Shown: positions 46,701 through 58,927 of the stretch, one piece after another
Numbering within the stretch: position 1 is the stretch's first letter
Layout: each line of letters starts with the position of its first letter
Assembly: GCF_020360975.1 (NCBI RefSeq)
Contig: NW_025408675.1
Coordinates: 1,240,001-1,304,000, forward strand
Reading direction: 5' to 3'
Origin: Hirsutella rhossiliensis
Taxonomy: Eukaryota > Ascomycota > Sordariomycetes > Hypocreales > Ophiocordycipitaceae
DNA length: 64,000 nucleotides
Made by a program: the position numbers and the translations under genes
Notes under the pieces: generated by a model
Databases searched by the model: none
Told to the model about the DNA's origin: nothing
The model's input: the letters and a program-made list of their open reading frames with translations, nothing else

Positions 46701-49700
46701 ATCGAGAAGCATCAGTCTTTGGAACAAAATCGGTATTCAAGCACGGAAATAGGTTTATTTACTCGGCGGCAAAAGGGTACCGGGACCCTTGCAATCCAAA
46801 TGACAAGGATAGAGCTGGGCGGCAAAGAACACGACCGGGCCGTTTAAGAAAACCGCAGACTGCAGAGTCTTTGGTCAACTAGCTGCCTCGACCGAGCATC
46901 GAAGCCAATGCCAGACTTTCCAAACGGCTTCCCATTATGAATCTCGAGAAGCGCCATCAAGCATTCGGCAGCGATCCTACCGCTGCACAATTCCGGTTCG
47001 GGCTACCGAAGACTGCGGCCAAGACAGAGACAATCTGGGGCCGAGTATCTCGGAGTACCTGTACAAGTAAGACGTCTCTTGGCCAGCAATCGGCGGCGCC
47101 TGCCAGTACTCGGTGCGCTTCCACGCCCGCAGCAATGGTGTGAGTCGGTGGCCTGAGAAAGTCTTGGAAGTCAACCGTTTGCGATAGCCATGTTTCTTCC
47201 TTTGGAGGCAAGCAATATTGACATTGACAGACTGGAGTCAGCGCGCCTCAGGCTCAATCCTTGCTCGCAAACGGTCGAGGACTGGCGTCTCACCTCCATC
47301 ATAGGTCGAATGGATGATACCCAGTGGCCACATGGCAAGGACCACTAGTCAAGACGACCTTGGTTGGGCCGTTCGAGACACCACATGCGAAGAGAAGGGA
47401 GGGAATCTGGTGGCTTGATCTGAAAAGCAGGCCGTACGTACGGGGCACTTGTGACAAAGGACTGGACGACAAAGAAGGAGGCGCAAGAGGGCGAGACGGG
47501 TCCATTGCGGCGCGGGTCGATGGGAGGCGTTTCCATAGCTCGCAGCCCCTATTGGACTGGCCGACAGGGGAGGCAGCAGCACACGCAATGCGCTCGTTCC
47601 GCCGAACAAGACGTCGACGGCGTCGCTGGCTCTGTGCACACGCGTACTCAAATACGACGGTGGGAGGGCATCCGAACGGGGTCAGCATGTAGACATGTAC
47701 AAGGCCGTCCAGTGAGCCAAGTCGGCGGTGTTCAGAGAAAGGAGCTGAGGACTGCAAAGGGCACCATTAGCTTCGGTGCCTAACGTGAGGAATGACGAGA
47801 GCATGGGGGAGAAACACACCGACTTGGAAGGGAGCATCGAAAGTTGAGAGGCTCGCGGGAAGGGACGCCATGGCCGCTGGATATGCGGCCATGGTGCGTG
47901 GTGGAGCTGCTGATATCGAGGGTCGTGTCGTGGTTGGATCACGGCGCTGTCGCAGCATGCGAGCCTAGCCAAACAGCGGAGAAGTTCCCAGGGCAAAGGA
48001 GCACACTCGCAGGCCCTGTAGCCCGTTTGCCTGGACGAGGCATGGCCATGGCGAGGCGTGAAGACTATGGTTGATGGGAAAGATCGGGGTTGAGTCTGGG
48101 ACGGAGCGCTATTCTGTACGTTGCCCGGCTTGGGGAAGCGAAGCAGGGTTCCTCGTTCGTGGCCTGACGCGGAGGGGATGGCACCCAAAAAAGAAGCTGT
48201 CTGTATGCACGTCGCGGTCTGGGTGATGGCAGCAAAAGAGCATGGAGTTGATCGGACGATCACGTCGTATTTTTGTGCCGCGGCGAGATGCAGTCCTCTG
48301 GTCATCTGGCGGTGGAAATGGGGGGAGCGGCCTTCGAGGTACCTTTTCTGGCATCCCCACCGCACGCAGCACGCGTCTCTCCGTGCTCGCTCCGTGCTCG
48401 AGGGCCGAGCTTGTGGCGGATGTATCTCTCGGGCGGCGGTCTGCGGGCGCGGTACGGAGTACCTGGAGCTCGATACCTCGGACGGTACGGCCGCTGCGGA
48501 TGTTGCCAAAAGGGAAGTTGCGGGAGGACCAGCCCTCAACAGGCAAGGGCATCCGGTGGGGGTGGGCCCATTGTCGCAAGCCACCTCGCCAAGGTCCCTC
48601 CTCCCCGCCTGATGGGCGCCATGCATCGCCCAAGGCGCAACCTCTTCGCCCTGTCACACAAAATACCAGCCTATAGACGCTCGAGGAAATGCTCCTGTGA
48701 CGACCTCAGCGGGCGCAACAGCACCAAACTGGGGGCCGACGGTCTCGCGCAATGGGGTGCGAGGTGGGCAGAAGGGCAGAAGGACAACAGACGACGGGCC
48801 AGTCAAGAGCCAGAGTCGAGGCCATCGGGGTTGCCTGTGACGAAAGTGATGGCCCATGGGAGCACCGAGAGAGTAAATGAGGGCCCGCACCCCTTGCTCA
48901 GTCAGTTGCGCCCGCCGTCATCGGATGATGGGTTAGCAGGGAGTGTCGGGTGCAGCACGGCACAGTACCTGTGGGCGAGGTTAGGTATCGGCCGTTTGAT
49001 GCCCAACCTGCCCTCCACCTCCCTCCCTCGTCGCCATCCATGGACGCCAACGGGCAGTGCTCTCGACCAGTCGTGCGGCCCTCTGATGGCCGCTACTGGC
49101 CTCGCGGGTCGGTTCCGACGAGGCCACCGGTGTCGAGTGGTGGCCACCGGGGTTGCACAGATCTGGGGCGTGCGCGCGCACTCGACGACGGATCCAAGGG
49201 ATTGGATGCCATTCGCACCAGCACCGCAGCTCGATGGCTGGCGCCCAAAGAGGTGCCGAGCCACGCGGGCAACCCATCTCGTTCTGGCAGGGTGACTAAG
49301 GCAAGACCTCGTCTCGCCATGGTGTTACTGAGCAACTGTGCCGCGAACCGGGCCAACGAATTGAAGGATAAAAGAGAAACGGAGCAGGGAGGGCATGTGT
49401 ACGGTACTTCGTGTCCGAAGCCGCTAGGTGTCCGGGGACGCGCACCTGATGGATCGACAGACGGGGCCGATTGTACGGGCAATCACTGTGCACAAGCCTG
49501 GATATTGGACGGCACAGACCCGTGAATATGCTGTGTTTCGAGCCCCAGTGCCACATGCGAAGATATGCGCGTGCCGTGCCCAGCATGTGTGTACTGTAGG
49601 TGAATGGAACTGCCCTGGTGCGAGCTACTGAACACATCCAGCGGGCAGAGACGGGACCGAGGGCCGAAGATCAACGGTGGATGGTGACGGCAACGGCGGG

Positions 49701-49962
49701 CGATGAGATGATTGACTGCAGGCTTGGAGGAGTTGACCACTTGCTCGCCTGGACATGTGTTCCGAATGCTACATGTGTTGAATATCGGGATGGAGAGGAG
49801 GCGGCACTCTCGTCGCCTCGATAAGGGCAGCAGCAGCAGACAGTAGGGACATGTACAGTACTGGGGATTATCAAGGCTCGGTAACGATGGGTCCCGGGCA
49901 GCGAGACGATGAGGTCTTTGTCTAAAAAGGCACCTCCCCAGACTGGGCGGCTGGCTTTCCCT

Positions 49963-49995
49963 GAGCGCACCCAGAGCGCACCCAGAGCGCACCCA
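49963..49995. repeat. 11-bp tandem repeat, three copies
   Basis: GAGCGCACCCA is repeated three times head to tail with no mismatch, in intergenic DNA. Confidence 0.9.
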
Positions 49996-50601
49996 ACGGT
50001 CTAGCACCTCTCCTCAGCCTCGATATAGCGTCCGAAGCATCCCGGATACTTTGCATGTACTGGATGCTCGATGGCTCGGTACCCGAGTGCATGGACGCGC
50101 AGATGGACGGCACCTGCCTGACTTGTGCACTTGTAGAGATCCATGTAATGTAGATTGCAACTTAACCTACGGATGCCGGATGTAGGCGAAAAGTCTGGGC
50201 CGTTGCTGCATGTCTGTACGAAACGGAGCATCATGATTGCCTTTGCGCTGCACTGAGTGCACAGTCCCCAAGGCACAGTACAGACGGACCTTGAGCGGAC
50301 TGGGACCATGCCCACATTCCCGGGGGTCTATCATGTTGTTTTCTTTCCCCCTTGGCCGGCCCAATGGCGCATCTCGCGATCCCCCCCTCCTCCCATGACC
50401 CATGCGCTCCGCCCGGCGTGGGGGACCAAAACGTACCAGGGGACGATGAATGGCCCTGGGGAGCCTGGGCATCAGCGGTCGGCGGCTGTCTGTTGAAGGA
50501 GATGGCAGCCCAAGTGCGGACCATGTGCTGACTGGAGCCATGCTTAGCACCGAGTTAGCAGTGCTTCTCGTCTGCTGACAAGCGATGGTTGATGTACGAA
50601 A

Positions 50602-50621
50602 AGTACAGTACAGTACAGTAC
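50602..50621. repeat. Pentanucleotide run (AGTAC)n
   Basis: Four tandem copies of a 5-bp unit (AGTAC, also readable as GTACA). The sequence is near-palindromic, related to the GTACAGTAC words scattered through other intergenic parts of the window. Confidence 0.8.
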
Positions 50622-51570
50622 TTGTCTTGTCCTCATGCTATCGGACGGGCGAGCGCATCATCACCGTGTTGCATCCCATTGTGTCTGTGGCCCATGCTGG
50701 ATAGAGGTACCCGTAGACTCGGGCGGACGGGGGCGACCTCGACGCCGGGTATCGTGGACAGGCCCGTGGCGGAGGGGGGATGAGGTAGCGCCCGGCGCGC
50801 GGGTGGCGGGGCGGGGTACCGCCGTGGTGGCCCCCTGCCCGCGAGGCCAGGTACTTTGCCTCGGCGTCTCTCTTGTCGCCCAAGCAGTCAGTGACAGGAT
50901 GGCGGCGCCATCCGCCAGCTGCCCAGCCCGCCCCGTGGGTGTAGGTACGTGTAGGTACATGCATAGACTTGCATGGGGCGCGGTAGCTACCTGCACTAAG
51001 GCTCAGGACCGGAGTAGTAGCGAGGTACAGTAGCTGGCGCTGAGATGTCCCCTCGAGGTTCCTCGCCTACTCCTTCCACCGGGCATGCAAGTCCAGTCCC
51101 CCAACCTTACTACTACTAATTACTAGTAAGTAGGTAGCTTCAGCACCGCTACTAGTATATTCTTAGCCCTCTTATCTACTCGTCCTCGTCCTCCATCATT
51201 CGCCTCTGCATCATTTATTCCACCCTCATAGCCTGCGCCCTGCCTTGTTTGTTCTTCCTCGCCCTCCTCTTCTTCCAGACAGTCTTCTTTCGGCATCCGC
51301 CTCGTCCTCTTCTACCCGCCACTCTTGCCCCCTTTGGTCCCCCATCCATAAACACTCTCCTCGCCCTCCTCTCTCCCATTGCCGGCATCGCCCTTCGACG
51401 CCGTCTCTCGGCCGCAGCAGCAGCAACACCGTCGTCTTCGCCACTTGCTCCTCTTTTGCCTTGATCTAAAAGACAACGCCCGCGTCGAATTCCCTGCGTT
51501 TCGCCCCATCTCTCTCCCTCATCCAAGACTGCTTCTCTCCGAAAGCGCCCCTCTCTTCCTCTCTTGTGAG

Positions 51571-54132
51571 ATGTCGCGCGAGCAACCCCAAAACAAGGTG
51601 AGCGGGTGAACCTCATGCTTTTCTCCCCTCGGCCCCCCGCACCAACTCCATGGTCATCATGCCTCTTCTTTGCCCTCGACGTCGTTTGACAACGGCCAAG
51701 TGCATGCACAATGCCTTGTTTCAGTCCCGCGTCTCCCGGTCCTGCGGCAGTATCCAGATAAACCTGTTCCTTGCCCTACACTCGTCGTCGCCATCCAACC
51801 TCGTTTTTTGCGTCCGCGCTAGCTTCACCTGACCGCCTTCTTCTTGTCTGCCGCCTCAGAGCCTCAGTTGCACCCTCTTCCCCTCTTCCTCTCCCCTGAC
51901 CCAGCCTGTCCATGGGCCAAAATTCTGTCTTGTTCCCCTCTTGGCCCCTGCGCACCTCCGAGACCCGCTCGTCTTCGACGACTGCCACTCGTAACCCGAC
52001 CCTTCCCTCTTCGTCTCTTGATATCCGAGTCCCGCCCTCATCGCCGCCACTGACATCGACGCCGTTTCTCGGCGGAATTAGAACCTCGACCGCCGTTGTC
52101 TCTTCGCCTGTCACTGCAACGGCCCCGTGGCCTCGCACTTCTCTACCAGGGCCGTCTCCTCCGCGAAAAGCTCGTCGCTCGACGGCTTTCCGCCTTCTGC
52201 CATGGTTTCGCAGTTCTCCGGGCTCCCCTTTTACCGCGCTGCCAATCTGACAGTGGACACGAGCCATGCGCAACAAAAGTACTTCGAAGACGAGGACAAG
52301 AGTGTCCTAGACGACGCCATCCTCGACCACAGCGCCGTCGACTCGGGCCTGGAGCTCTCCCCCCCAATGGCCAACAGTCGCAGAGAGTCCTTTGCTGTCA
52401 ACAGTGCCATCTTCTCGCCAAAGACGGAGGACTGGCATTCCGTCGACATGCAGTCGGTGCCTTCCAACAACCCCTTTGTTGACCAGCAGAGCAACACCAG
52501 CAACAACCCCTTTATGCGTGTCGACCAGAACCCGCATCACGTCTTCGGCCAGCAGCAGGGCGGCGGCTGGCTCATGGGCCACGGCTCCGGCTCCGGAACC
52601 GCCACGCCCTTTCAGACCTTCGATCAGGTCCCCGCGGCAGAATACGACTCTGGCACCTCTATTTTCCAGCGCCACATGCAGAGCCAGACGCCCTTCAGCA
52701 ATCCTGGCAACCTCTTCGGCCCTCTTGGTCAAGGCGACCAGTCCATCCCGACGTCGCCTTCAAAGGAGTGGATGGCTGCTTCTCAATCCGTCAACAAGAA
52801 GATGCGTCCAGGCAGCCCCGTCATCAGGTCCCACAACGACATGAGACGAGGCGACGGAATCCGCAAGAAGAATGCCCGCTTCGAGATCCCTGCCGAGCGC
52901 AACCTCAGCAACATAGATCAGCTGATCGCCCAGTCTACTGACGAGCAAGAGGTCAAGGAGCTCAAGCAGCAAAAGCGCTTGCTACGGAACCGTCAGGCAG
53001 CGTGAGTGCTTCTTACACCCCTACCCGCACCGAAGCTCGACGCTGACGCAACTGCCTCCACAGCCTGGACTCGAGGCAGAGGAAGAAGCAGCACACTGAA
53101 CGTCTGGAAGACGAAAAGAAGCACTTTACTACCCTTGTCACTGACATGGAAGAAGAGATCAACGACCTCAAGGCCAAGATGGATCAGCTCCTGCGCGAGA
53201 AGCAATCATACGCCGACTACATCGAAACCGTCACGCTTGAAAAGGACGAAATGATCAGAACTCACACCATTGAGACGGGCGAACTTCGCAAAAAGGTCAG
53301 CGTCCTCACTGAGCATGTCCAACGCCTCGAGAGCGGCTCGATGGCCCCTGCCGTGTCGCAAGTGAACAACCCCTTTGGCGGGGCCTACGACGATATGGGC
53401 GACATGCCCATGACCGAGGCCTGGGACGGCTCCGGCTACCTCAACGACTTTGCCGTCGATCCTCCTCCAGTCAAACAGCAGATGACCGTTGTTTCGGTCA
53501 AGAAAAACGACGCCACTATCGTCGGGGACGGAGACAAGGGTGCCTCGCAAGGTGGACTGTTGTTCATGCTGTTCCTCGTCGGCGCGTTTGTCATGTCCAG
53601 TCGATCCACGCCGGCTATTCCGCGAGTCTCGGAAGACATGCGGGCTGCATCTGCCACTCTGCTCGACAACGTGCTCAAGGACGCCGGTGTCAACTCGCAG
53701 TCGCACACCATGCAGCCCATTGTCCCCCAGCCCTCTGGGACCAGCTGGTCGCAGCCCGCTCCCAGCGGCTCCATGCCCGGCATGGGCGTCTCTCCGTCGA
53801 TGCTCGAGGAGCTCGGTGATTCGTTGACCCGGCCGACAGAGGAGCAGACCAACGAGCAAATCTTTTCCTTGTCGGCGGCTCAATACAATGGGGTCAACAG
53901 CCAAGACTTTCTTCAACACTCGCCCCAGCGCTCCACCAGTCACGGTCGCAGGAATCTGGCCGAGGCGCTCGCCTCGATGCGAGCCGCCAACAAGCAGACT
54001 GGGGCCGCCGATGTGTATACACGCTCTCTACTCTGGGACCAGATCCCCAGCGAAGTTGTGCGCAACTTTGCCAAAATGGTTGCCGAATGCAGCAATGCAC
54101 ATAACGAGCAGCAATGCAGTGAAACAACATGA
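51571..54132 (+). CDS. bZIP transcription factor with a predicted transmembrane segment
   Basis: The secure exons are 52202-53001 and 53064-54132 (622 residues when started at ATG 52202). An alternative, drawn here as the outer limit, adds a short first exon 51571-51597 (MSREQPQNK) with a good donor (AAG, GTGAGC) that splices in phase to an acceptor at 52213, replacing MVSQ and giving 627 residues. In the 622-residue numbering, a Gln/Asn/Ser-rich N-terminus precedes the basic region and zipper at about 250-350: LLRNRQAALDSRQRKKQHTERLE (split by the intron inside the A-A pair) and a long heptad coiled coil. Around residues 430-446 lies GGLLFMLFLVGAFVMSS, a 17-residue hydrophobic segment flanked by charged residues. 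The C-terminal 175 residues are Ser/Gln/Pro-rich. The architecture recalls membrane-tethered ATF6/CREB3-like factors; the target and cleavage mechanism are unknown. Confidence 0.9.
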
Positions 54133-55731
54133 CTTACGACCAACGATTACAGAACGACATTCTCACGATGACGAATACTCACGGCCCCTGTTAATGACAA
54201 TCTCCTTTCCCCGCTGACGCTCTCTGACCCGGTTTCTTCTTACCAGCAACCTTGGCGTCGGTTACTTTGTCGACGCCGCCCATCCTCTTCAGATCAGTTG
54301 CTCACGCACCCAACGCCTTGATCCTTGACGTCGCCCTCTCCCTCCCGAATCCGGGTTCGGACTCGTGTTTTCTTTCCCTTGCGGGATTCCCTTCATCTTT
54401 TGAGGATCTAGCGAGCGAGCATGAGCTTGAGTTTTGCTTTGCTGAATTTTCGTCGATGCCATGTTCTTTACGACCGATTCTGCTTACGTTTATGTGATTT
54501 GTTTTCCCGGCCGGCTATTAGGTGACTGCAGAGAACCCGATGGGGGGAACGGGCGGAGCAACCGACGTTGCGAAGCGGCCCCATCCATCATGCTTGTATA
54601 TTTGGAGAGGACCTTGGGTGGATTATCTCTTGAGGGCAGGCGTTGCCTCGGATCGAACGGTAGGGGCGTGGTGACGAGTTCCAGGCAGGGGACTGGGCCT
54701 GGTGCGATTGTCGACTACAGAATGGGAGGGAACCGGTGGGATGACGGACTTACGAGACATGAATCGCCGACGAGCATGTTTCCTTGGATGATCTTTAGCT
54801 TACCGCATCAAGCGGGCTTACGGCTTGAGTCGAGCCTTTGCGTTTCCTTTTTTGCTCTCAAACCGGGGCTGCTAGCTAGCTAGTTACCTTGCAGCGGGCG
54901 GCAGCAGCCCATGTCGTGTCAAATGATGAACGAAAAGTAACACTCGGTTTTCCTTCCAGAGTGTTTCGCCAGTCACCCGTGTGGTAAACGGACGCTGCCA
55001 TGTGGGCGCCCACCTCCTGTCTACTGTACGCAGTACATGGGAGAGGAGGCTCGCAGCTCCCAGGCCATATGTGTAGCGGCCGTATTGCTCCGCGTACCCG
55101 TAATTCAAGTCGGCTTATACGTACCTCTCGTCCTTGGCTATACCAGGCAGCCACGTTGTAGCAGAGATGGGGGAGGGGGAGGGGAGGCGCAGAGAGTGGG
55201 TGTGATGCGACGGACGGCGCGGGGGCGACTGAGACATGAGGGGAGAGACACGGGGAGAGGGTTCACACCGCCAGCCTCTCACGGGATCCGATGGAGCGCC
55301 GAAACAGGCCGGTGGGACCACTGATGTCGAGGGGGAAAGACCAATGTAACGTCTTTGAACTCTGGGTCTTCGTTTTTTCCTCGTCTTTGGAAGAAAAAAC
55401 AGATATTTTTACGTTTTGTATCTTGTATTGTCTTACATCTTCCCCGGCGGTCAGGAGAAGCTCGAAACGGGGTCCTGGGAATGGAGAGGGTTGGGGGGAG
55501 GGGGGGCAGGACTGGCTTCGATCGGGAGGCAGCAAGAGCCGGTCAAGAGAGGGGAAAAGCAGAGTCTGGATGCAGTAGCAGAGCGAGGAAGAGGGGAGAT
55601 AGAACCAAGGCCCGCGGCCTCGCTGGGGATGATGGAAAGATGACGACGGTGCTTCGTGGCTGACTGGACCGAGCCCCCAATCCAGATGGTGACGCCCAAG
55701 CCATACCCCATCTTTCACGACAAAGATCGCT
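54133..55731. other. Convergent intergenic region
   Basis: 1.6 kb between the bZIP and Sel1-repeat gene ends. No supported gene; a G-rich stretch lies at 55480-55560. Confidence 0.55.
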
Positions 55732-56314
55732 TCATTTCCTGCTGCTGCCGGCCTCGCCCGGCGGATCGTACTTGTCTTTCCATATCCTGCCAACCCAGTT
55801 AGTTCAATCATGTGCAGACCCAAGCTTGATCCAGTGTCACCGCCCACGTCGACTCACGATGGACTCCAGAGCACAGGCAAGGAAAATAGGGAACAAAGGC
55901 GGGACAAGTGATAGCAAGGGCCCGTGAGAGGGAAAGGAGACGTCCACGTACCAAGAATTGCCCAGCGTCTTGCTGCCGGCCTTCTCGGCCAGGCGATAGT
56001 ACCTGGCCGCTGCAAACTGCGCGGAAAGCATGACATCAGCCTCATGTGACAAAAGAGACGGATGTGTGTTGCGTGCGGGCAGGGCTCTCTCTGGGTAGAA
56101 TAATCATGGTTCTGGCTGGTTGCTGGTCGATGCCCAACTTTGGGCGATGCAACCCCGTGTCCGTCGCGGTGGCAGCAACGCCCGCAAAAGCTTGCCATGG
56201 GATGGTTCCATCATGATGGTACGCTCGCAGCGGATGGATGGATGGATGCGTTCAAGGCCAGCCGGGTGAGAGCGACTCTACGCTACTCAACTGCCTCCAA
56301 CTATTGAGAGTGTG

Positions 56315-56354
<40 letters not shown>

Positions 56355-57671
56355 GCGTGTGCGTGTGTGTATGTATGTGTGCGAATCATGCGGGTGAGCA
56401 GGGACAGAGGGGGTGGCTTACCTTGTCCTTCTTGCACCCAAAGCCCTCGAGGTAACACCAGGCCACTTCGTTCATCGCGTCTGGCGCCAACTGCTCAGCC
56501 TTTGATTCCCCTCGCCAAGCGGAAGAGAAGCCCGGTCCCGCAACAAGAGGAGGGTTGGCAGCAGGCACCACTCACCTGTGTCGCCGAGGTTGGCGGCAGT
56601 CTCGTAGTACTGAAAATAGCATGGGGCCACGGCATCAGCACGCCGTCTGCCATGCTCCGTCGTCGTGCGACTCACCTGCTTGGCCGCGATGGCATCCTTG
56701 GGAATGCCCCATCCGTGGCGGAAGCAGTTGGCCAGCTCGAAGATGGCCAGGACCAGCTCTCCCTTGGCGGCGCCTCCCTTCTTGAGGCCGGCCTGGAGCG
56801 CCATCTGCTCGATGGCCGCGGCATTGGACGCTGCTGCCGACAAGTAGCGGACGGCGGCCTCGGGATCTGGAGCGCAGCCCCAACCGTGCCTGGAGAGCGG
56901 GTGCGTCAGCATCTTGTACGACCAGTCGGGACCCGCGGCGCAGCTGGCCCGCGAGGGAGACGGGCGCTTGGCAAGGCAAACGGCGCGGCCACGGCCCAGG
57001 GTGTTTCACCTCAACGCAAGGCCGTATAGGACCTGGCTCAGCGGGTTGTTGGCCCCTGCGGGATCGGCCAACCTGGCAAAGGCAACCGTCGACTTCTCCA
57101 AGTGACCTGCCTCGTGGAGGCGAATAGCCTCCTGAATGCCCTGATCAATGACATGCGACGAGACCGGGGATGGGCGCCCCTTTTGGCCTGGGTTGGCCGC
57201 GGGCTCGGCCGACACGGGTGTCGGCGGCCGACTGCGCGCCAGGCCGTTCTGCCCGGCCAGCATGGTCGCCCGTCTTTCCCATTGTGACTCGGCACGGTCG
57301 CGGTCGCGGCCATCGGCGGCGGGGACGACAATGGTGGGCAGGTTGTCGGGTACGTTTTCCGACGACGCGGGCTGGCGGCTGAGGCGCAGGCGCTGGGAGA
57401 GGCGCCGCTTGGTGGGCGACTGGCAACTAGCTTGCGAGGAGACAGACGGGCTGCGGGGGCGGAAGACGTCGAGGCTGCGTCGTGGCGATCTGTTGGGCGT
57501 TGCGGCGGTGGCGGGCTGCAGGTTGTCGCCGGGGGGCTCCAAGATATCCTGCGACAGCGTGTCGGACCGTATAAAGGTGAACTCGGGGCCGCTGAGCTTG
57601 GTCATGGCCTCTTGCTCGGCCGGACCCTCGCCCAGCTGCTGCCTTTTCTTGAGAAAGTCGCCGAGGCCCAT
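55732..57671 (-). CDS. Sel1-repeat protein (Dsf2/chitin-synthase-regulator-like)
   Basis: Six exons (57671-57010, 56889-56676, 56609-56576, 56480-56422, 56016-55952, 55786-55732) give about 362 residues. All junctions are GT-AG and frame-preserving. The first 170 residues are a disordered, Ser/Pro/Arg-rich region (SPRRSLDVFRPRSPSVSS, SPTKRRLSQRLRLSR) with many possible phosphorylation sites. Residues about 175-345 are Sel1-like helical repeats, recognised from YGLALRHGWGCAPDPEAAVRYLSAAA, FELANCFRHGWGIPKD, YYETAANLGDTDAMNEVAWCYLEGFGCKKDK and AARYYRLAEKAGSKTLGNSWIWKDKYD. The order of repeats and the GNSWIWK ending are typical of fungal Sel1 proteins linked to chitin synthase activation or the yeast DSF2 product. 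The protein is shorter than yeast Dsf2. A 405-nt intron contains a GT microsatellite, and an 11-bp repeat lies just upstream of the start. Confidence 0.88.
56316..56381. repeat. (TG)n microsatellite inside an intron
   Basis: An uninterrupted TG run from 56316 to 56349 grades into GTGTGC units up to about 56381. It lies in the 405-nt intron between exons 56480-56422 and 56016-55952 of the Sel1-repeat gene, on the plus strand (CA on the transcript). Confidence 0.95.
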
Positions 57672-58927
57672 TGGGACGAGTGATGGACGAGAGATGGACG
57701 AGAGATGGACGAGAGATGGACGAGAGATGGATGAGAGATGGACGAGTAGTAGGCAAAGTGTTTCTCCCCGCCTTTCGCGTTTCCCTCTCCACCCCAAGAC
57801 GGTCAAGGGAGCCCTATGGACAATGGCCGGGTATTTATCCCCCCCCGGCGGGACAGGATTCGCAGCTCGCCGTTGCGCGTCGGGATGTCGTCGCGCGCCA
57901 ATGATGGCTCCTGTCGAGGGAGGCTGAGTCAGGGCGGCAGTGCACAACACGGCGTCGTGAGCAGAAAGGCGCCGCCACCTCTGCGGCCATGCTTTTTGTC
58001 CGCTGGCTCAACGGACAAGGCGAAGCCGTCGTCGGCGGGGAAGAAAGGAGGGAGGCTTGGGTTCGCCGTTGTTGGCGTTGTATCGTTCGAGCCGGAGGGA
58101 GAGACAGAGTGTGCGGGGAGGGGCGGTTGATCAAAGGACGTGGAAGCCACGATTGATGCCGACAATGGAATGAAAAGTGCCCACCGACGGAGCCACAATG
58201 CTTGTCTCGACTAGGAAAGAGGGGCAAGCAACTTCGCCGCGATGGATAATTAGGTAGCCGTAGCCTAATAATTCCGACGAGTCATCATCGGCTGCAGATT
58301 TGAATCTTGACTTCTCCGGTATAATCATCTTAACATAGTCGAAATGCGGATCGATCTTTAAAGTTAGGCATCAGTCTGGGAAACACCATTCATCCTAGGC
58401 ATGGAATGGAAATACTTGGTCTGTACCAAACGAATACCGATGGCGGCAACATGCCATCAGCATTCAAAGATACAAGCCATCACATCATTCGCCTTCTCGT
58501 GGTAGGGACCAGCATCTGTCTCAACGGTATCGTCTTTTGTTTCTCTCCTATCACAATGGACTCTCTTCCTTGCCCTTCATTGTTCGCGTCCCCTCTGCTC
58601 AATCATGCTTCAAAGCACACGAATAATGGAGGGTCAGGGGCGCCCGTCTCGTTAACCAACCGGCCAGCTCAGCAAAGGCAGCGCTCTGTCCTCCCACAAT
58701 GGGACCAGAGCCAACGCCAAAACGCCTCGAGCCATGCATTCATGCAACGCCGGTGCTTCTCTCTCTTCTTTTCTCTTCCCACGCTCATTTTTTCCCTCTT
58801 TCTCTTCTCTCCCCCTTACCATCTCTCGTCTTCTCCCTCTCCCCTTTTCTTCCCTCCAGTGGTATCTTGTGCCTGTTCCGATGCAAAACAGCGGTGCATG
58901 GCCGCGCGGCAATCAAAGACAGGGCAT
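57672..58927. other. Intergenic region upstream of the Sel1-repeat gene
   Basis: 1.3 kb without a supported gene. A small minus-strand frame at 57929-58198 begins with a hydrophobic run but has no other support. A C/T-rich tract lies at 58750-58860 near the end of the CCCH gene. Confidence 0.5.
57682..57746. repeat. 11-bp tandem repeat in the Sel1-gene leader
   Basis: GATGGACGAGA is repeated six times head to tail, with one substitution in copy 5 and the last copy truncated. On the transcript strand it lies 11-75 nt upstream of the start codon, hence in the presumed 5' UTR or core promoter. Confidence 0.9.

Larger units (their letters stand above)
43781..51570. other. Gene-poor stretch of about 7.8 kb
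   Basis: This is the largest interval without a supported gene. Many overlapping open frames occur on both strands, none with a recognisable domain or coherent splice chain. Composition is GC-normal. Landmarks are TACGGAGTAC at 48453, an 11-bp triplicate at 49963-49995, a (AGTAC)n run at 50602-50621, and a pyrimidine-rich tract at 51180-51570 leading into the bZIP gene. The stretch could hold long regulatory DNA, non-coding RNA or lineage-specific genes that cannot be recognised by eye. Confidence 0.55.

Noticed and set aside
48273..49295. 340-codon plus-strand frame in the gene-poor stretch
   Set aside because: Starts at a TTG codon, overlaps other frames on both strands, and shows no domain or coherent splice chain.
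57929..58198. Small frame with hydrophobic N-terminus (possible small secreted protein)
   Set aside because: The hydrophobic run begins after several charged residues, there is no cysteine pattern, and it lies in the upstream region of the Sel1-repeat gene without other support.
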